Assembly (NCBI GenBank): GCA_035518635.1
Contig: DATIXI010000047.1
Coordinates: 1 to 14,855, forward strand
DNA: 14,855 bases
Source of the DNA: AC-32 sp035518635
GTDB taxonomy: Bacteria; Actinomycetota; Thermoleophilia; Gaiellales; Gaiellaceae
Direction of reading: 5' to 3'
A program made the position numbers and the translations under genes. This document shows, piece after piece, positions 14,193 through 14,855 of this stretch. Numbering within the stretch: the first letter of the stretch is position 1; every line of letters starts with the position of its first letter. The notes below the pieces were generated by a model. The model made no database searches. It was given only the letters and a program-made list of their open reading frames with translations, and had not been told where the DNA came from.

Positions 14193-14226
14193 TCGCTCAA
14201 GTGTCATTCCGGCACGCTGGCCCAGC
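14193..14226. repeat. 34-bp direct repeat, copy 1
   Basis: This copy matches 14676-14709 at 30 of 34 positions. It begins TCGCTCAAGTGTCATTCCGG and ends CTGGCCCAGC; differences are at repeat positions 7, 12, 21 and 24. It contains the dyad GCTGGCCCAGC. It lies 8 nt beyond the 3' end of the 151-residue gene and upstream of the lipoprotein gene. Read on the minus strand it contains ATG ACA CTT GAG CGA followed one codon later by TGA. Confidence 0.8.
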
Positions 14227-14234
14227 GAAGCGTT

Positions 14235-14690
14235 TCAGTCCTCTGGCTGCGAGCCTCGCAAGTCGCTGAGGTCGAGACCGTCGCCGAGTTGTCGACTCCC
14301 GTAACCGAAGATCAGGCGTCCCTGTACGACTCGCGCCCATCGCCGCGGCAGCGGACCCTCTGACGCGTCGTCGATCGGCCACGGCTTCGCCGTCGCCTCG
14401 GCCACGTCGTCCTGCACTCCGTCGAGAACCGACTCCGCCACTCCGGCGACTCGTGCATCGGGGTCGGGCCAATCGAGGCCACCATCCGTGACGCCGGTTC
14501 CGCCCGCGCGACCAGTGGGTGTGTCCGTGAAGATCACGATGTGGTTCTGCCAACGCTCACATGTGAGCCGAACTCCATCCGGCACGAACCGGTTCAGTTC
14601 GTCGGCAAGAGCCTCACCGATTGCCACCAGCTGCGTGTCGTCGCCCACCTCACCATCATGCCGACCGACACCGCCTCGCTCTAGTGACAT
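14235..14690 (-). CDS. Acidic hypothetical protein bracketed by direct repeats
   Basis: A 151-residue acidic cytoplasmic protein with no signal peptide or membrane helix. The ordered part seems to be ALADELNRFVPDGVRLTCER (27-46) with IVIFTDT (51-57), then a helix VAESVLDGVQDDVAEATAKP (84-103) and a C-terminal strand region RWARVVQGRLIFGYGS (117-132). The pattern of a VxDxVxExTxxPWP helix followed by a strand reading GRLxxxYG recalls small actinobacterial hypotheticals, but I cannot name a domain. The ATG at 14690 lies within the second direct repeat and lacks a Shine-Dalgarno; GTG at codon 15 is an alternative. Codon use is milder than in the main operons. The repeats on both sides make it look like a discrete inserted or duplicated unit. 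Confidence 0.6.
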   Translation of the reverse strand: MSLERGGVGRHDGEVGDDTQLVAIGEALADELNRFVPDGVRLTCERWQNHIVIFTDTPTGRAGGTGVTDGGLDWPDPDARVAGVAESVLDGVQDDVAEATAKPWPIDDASEGPLPRRWARVVQGRLIFGYGSRQLGDGLDLSDLRGSQPED

Positions 14691-14709
14691 TCCGGAACAC
14701 TGGCCCAGC
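14676..14709. repeat. 34-bp direct repeat, copy 2
   Basis: Second copy of the repeat at 14193-14226, same orientation, 483 bp away (start to start). It begins TCGCTCTAGTGACATTCCGG and contains the palindrome TTCCGGAA. It overlaps the first five codons of the 151-residue gene on the minus strand (ATG TCA CTA GAG CGA). Confidence 0.8.
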
Positions 14710-14755
14710 CGGCACTCACTGAGCTTGGAGGCTCCTCGCCGCGGTGTGATGTGAC

Positions 14756-14855
14756 CTAAGGCTGGTACTGCTGGTCGAGCGAGAGCACCGGGTTCGGATA
14801 CTTGTCGCCCACCCGAATCCAGAAGCCGAACCCACGAACTCCGCCGCCCATCAGA
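14756..14855 (-). CDS. Unknown protein, C-terminal fragment
   Basis: An open frame enters from the right edge and ends at TAG (14758-14756). The 33 visible residues, starting LMGGGVRGFGFWIRVGDKYP and ending SLDQQYQP, mix Gly, aromatic and charged residues as in a folded protein end. I do not recognise it. Only about 100 bases are visible, so a chance frame is possible. It lies on the same strand as the two hypothetical genes that follow, 65 nt before the next start. Confidence 0.4.
   Translation of the reverse strand, partial: LMGGGVRGFGFWIRVGDKYPNPVLSLDQQYQP

Noticed and set aside
13743..14363. Plus-strand 206-residue open frame opposite the lipoprotein gene
   Set aside because: Translation is Ser/Ala/Arg-rich without domain features. 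The opposite strand has a lipobox and helical pattern, which is the better explanation.
14193..14709. The direct repeats as integron attC sites or insertion-sequence ends
   Set aside because: No RYYYAAC/GTTRRRY core pair was found, no integrase or transposase is present, and the repeats are direct rather than inverted, so neither label is supported.
1..14855. RNA genes, CRISPR arrays, prophage or toxin-antitoxin genes
   Set aside because: I scanned by eye for tRNA-like T-loop sequence, rRNA blocks, short regularly spaced repeats and phage or toxin motifs and found none. This is not a substitute for a covariance-model search.

Overview
The window is GC-rich (clearly well above 60 %), densely coding DNA. 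DUF1918, a site-2 protease fused to CBS domains and an Arg-rich proteome with many GTG starts point to an actinobacterium. Thermoleophilia (Gaiellales or Solirubrobacterales type) is my best guess, from gene content only. No rRNA, tRNA, CRISPR array or insertion sequence is visible.

Region 1 (1-4575, minus strand) is a surface-polysaccharide operon. In transcription order it encodes a UDP-glucuronate decarboxylase (UDP-xylose), a secreted and very basic glycoside hydrolase-like protein, a membrane polyprenyl-phosphate sugar-phosphate transferase that starts repeat-unit assembly, a GDP-6-deoxymannose reductase (Rmd type), and the first codons of GDP-mannose 4,6-dehydratase (gmd), which runs off the left edge. 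Gaps are 10 bp or less, or genes overlap. Together they supply UDP-xylose and GDP-D-rhamnose and the lipid-linked initiation step of an exopolysaccharide.

Region 2 (4762-6398, plus strand) is a two-gene unit: an unrecognised 76-residue helical protein coupled by a GTGA overlap to a beta-eliminating lyase. The lyase's residues match tyrosine phenol-lyase rather than tryptophanase.

Region 3 (11558-6395, minus strand) is a seven-gene run: a small cysteine-containing protein, an M50 site-2 protease with two CBS domains, threonine 3-dehydrogenase, 2-amino-3-ketobutyrate CoA ligase, DUF1918, a two-CBS protein and a CBS-CBS-BON protein. Tdh and Kbl convert threonine to glycine and acetyl-CoA. Six CBS domains in one run suggest adenylate-responsive control. 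Its last gene meets tpl tail to tail, and the two stop codons share one CTAG.

Region 4 (11702-13315, plus strand) holds ammonia-dependent asparagine synthetase (asnA) and a GreA-type transcript cleavage factor, separated from region 3 by a 143-bp divergent promoter region.

Region 5 (13316-14855, minus strand) is looser, with less biased codon use and only small or unknown genes: a two-helix membrane peptide, a lipoprotein, an acidic 151-residue protein bracketed by two 34-bp direct repeats (30/34 identical), and the C-terminus of an unknown protein at the right edge. This is the part least explained by known families.
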